Source: Candidatus Rickettsiella isopodorum
GTDB taxonomy: Bacteria > Pseudomonadota > Gammaproteobacteria > Diplorickettsiales > Diplorickettsiaceae
Assembly (NCBI RefSeq): GCF_001881495.1
Contig: NZ_LUKY01000028.1
Coordinates: 1-51,171, forward strand
DNA: 51,171 bases
Reading direction: 5' to 3'
Of the stretch, positions 51,139 through 51,171 are shown in pieces (within the stretch, counting starts at the first letter, position 1; the number at the start of each line of letters is the position of its first letter). Below the pieces are notes generated by a model. It was given only the letters and a program-made list of their open reading frames with translations. It did not search any database and was not told the origin of the DNA. A program made the position numbers and the translations under genes.

Positions 51139-51171
51139 TCGCGAGCTCTTGAGTTTTTGGCTTAAGGGTGC

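Noticed and set aside
1-51171. CRISPR arrays, tRNA or rRNA genes, prophage or transposase genes
   Set aside because: No regularly spaced identical repeats, no cloverleaf-like segments that I could recognise, and no integrase or transposase reading frames were seen.

Overview
The window comes from an AT-rich gammaproteobacterial chromosome. The gene set and sequence style best fit the Legionellales, most likely the Coxiellaceae (Coxiella / Rickettsiella / Diplorickettsia type). This is inferred from: an LbtU-type porin; an aa3 oxidase cluster with CtaG, SURF1 and SCO; a DUF5993-dsbB-oxyR neighbourhood; large autotransporters; several family-less charged proteins that look like Dot/Icm-type effectors; and one sequence matching the PmrA-box consensus. 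No search could be run, so the taxon is a judgement. No rRNA, tRNA or CRISPR array is visible.

Layout. 1-5.0 kb is surface/accessory DNA: a frameshifted relic of an inverse-autotransporter beta-barrel gene, an intact classical autotransporter, and a 428-residue multi-spanning membrane protein of unknown function. 5.0-11.1 kb is housekeeping: rsmG, dapB, two EamA-type transporters and pepN. 11.3-18.7 kb holds a tripartite RND efflux operon (outer membrane factor, adaptor, pump) followed by an LbtU-like porin. 18.7-21.6 kb has a secreted PLD-type nuclease, gmk, yicC and divergent rph. 21.6-23.8 kb holds a small charged protein behind a PmrA-box-like site, and an amino-acid permease. 23.8-29.8 kb is a minus-strand envelope cluster, mnmA-murD-ftsW-murC-murB, from which murG is missing.

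30.0-44.1 kb is a complete cytochrome c oxidase biogenesis region on the minus strand (tetraheme cytochrome c, coxB, coxA, ctaG, coxC, surf1, an SCO-like membrane protein, ctaA, then ctaB and sco1). It is interrupted between ctaA and ctaB by four very AT-rich plus-strand genes (31.9-36.1 kb) of unknown function. The first two of these share a conserved C-terminal module around an ATLWGGG motif. This insert is the best candidate for an undescribed system; I read it as an effector island. 44.4-51.2 kb returns to housekeeping: tsaC, a 50-residue DUF5993-like gene, dsbB, oxyR, rho, trxA, hpt and nagZ. A strong promoter at the right edge points out of the window.

A second unusual theme is a dispersed, MITE/REP-like palindromic element of about 120 bp, present four times (10.0, 39.9, 47.1 and 49.2 kb). 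Every copy begins at or inside a stop codon and lies in the same orientation relative to the gene it follows. In one case it appears to have rewritten the last residues of OxyR.
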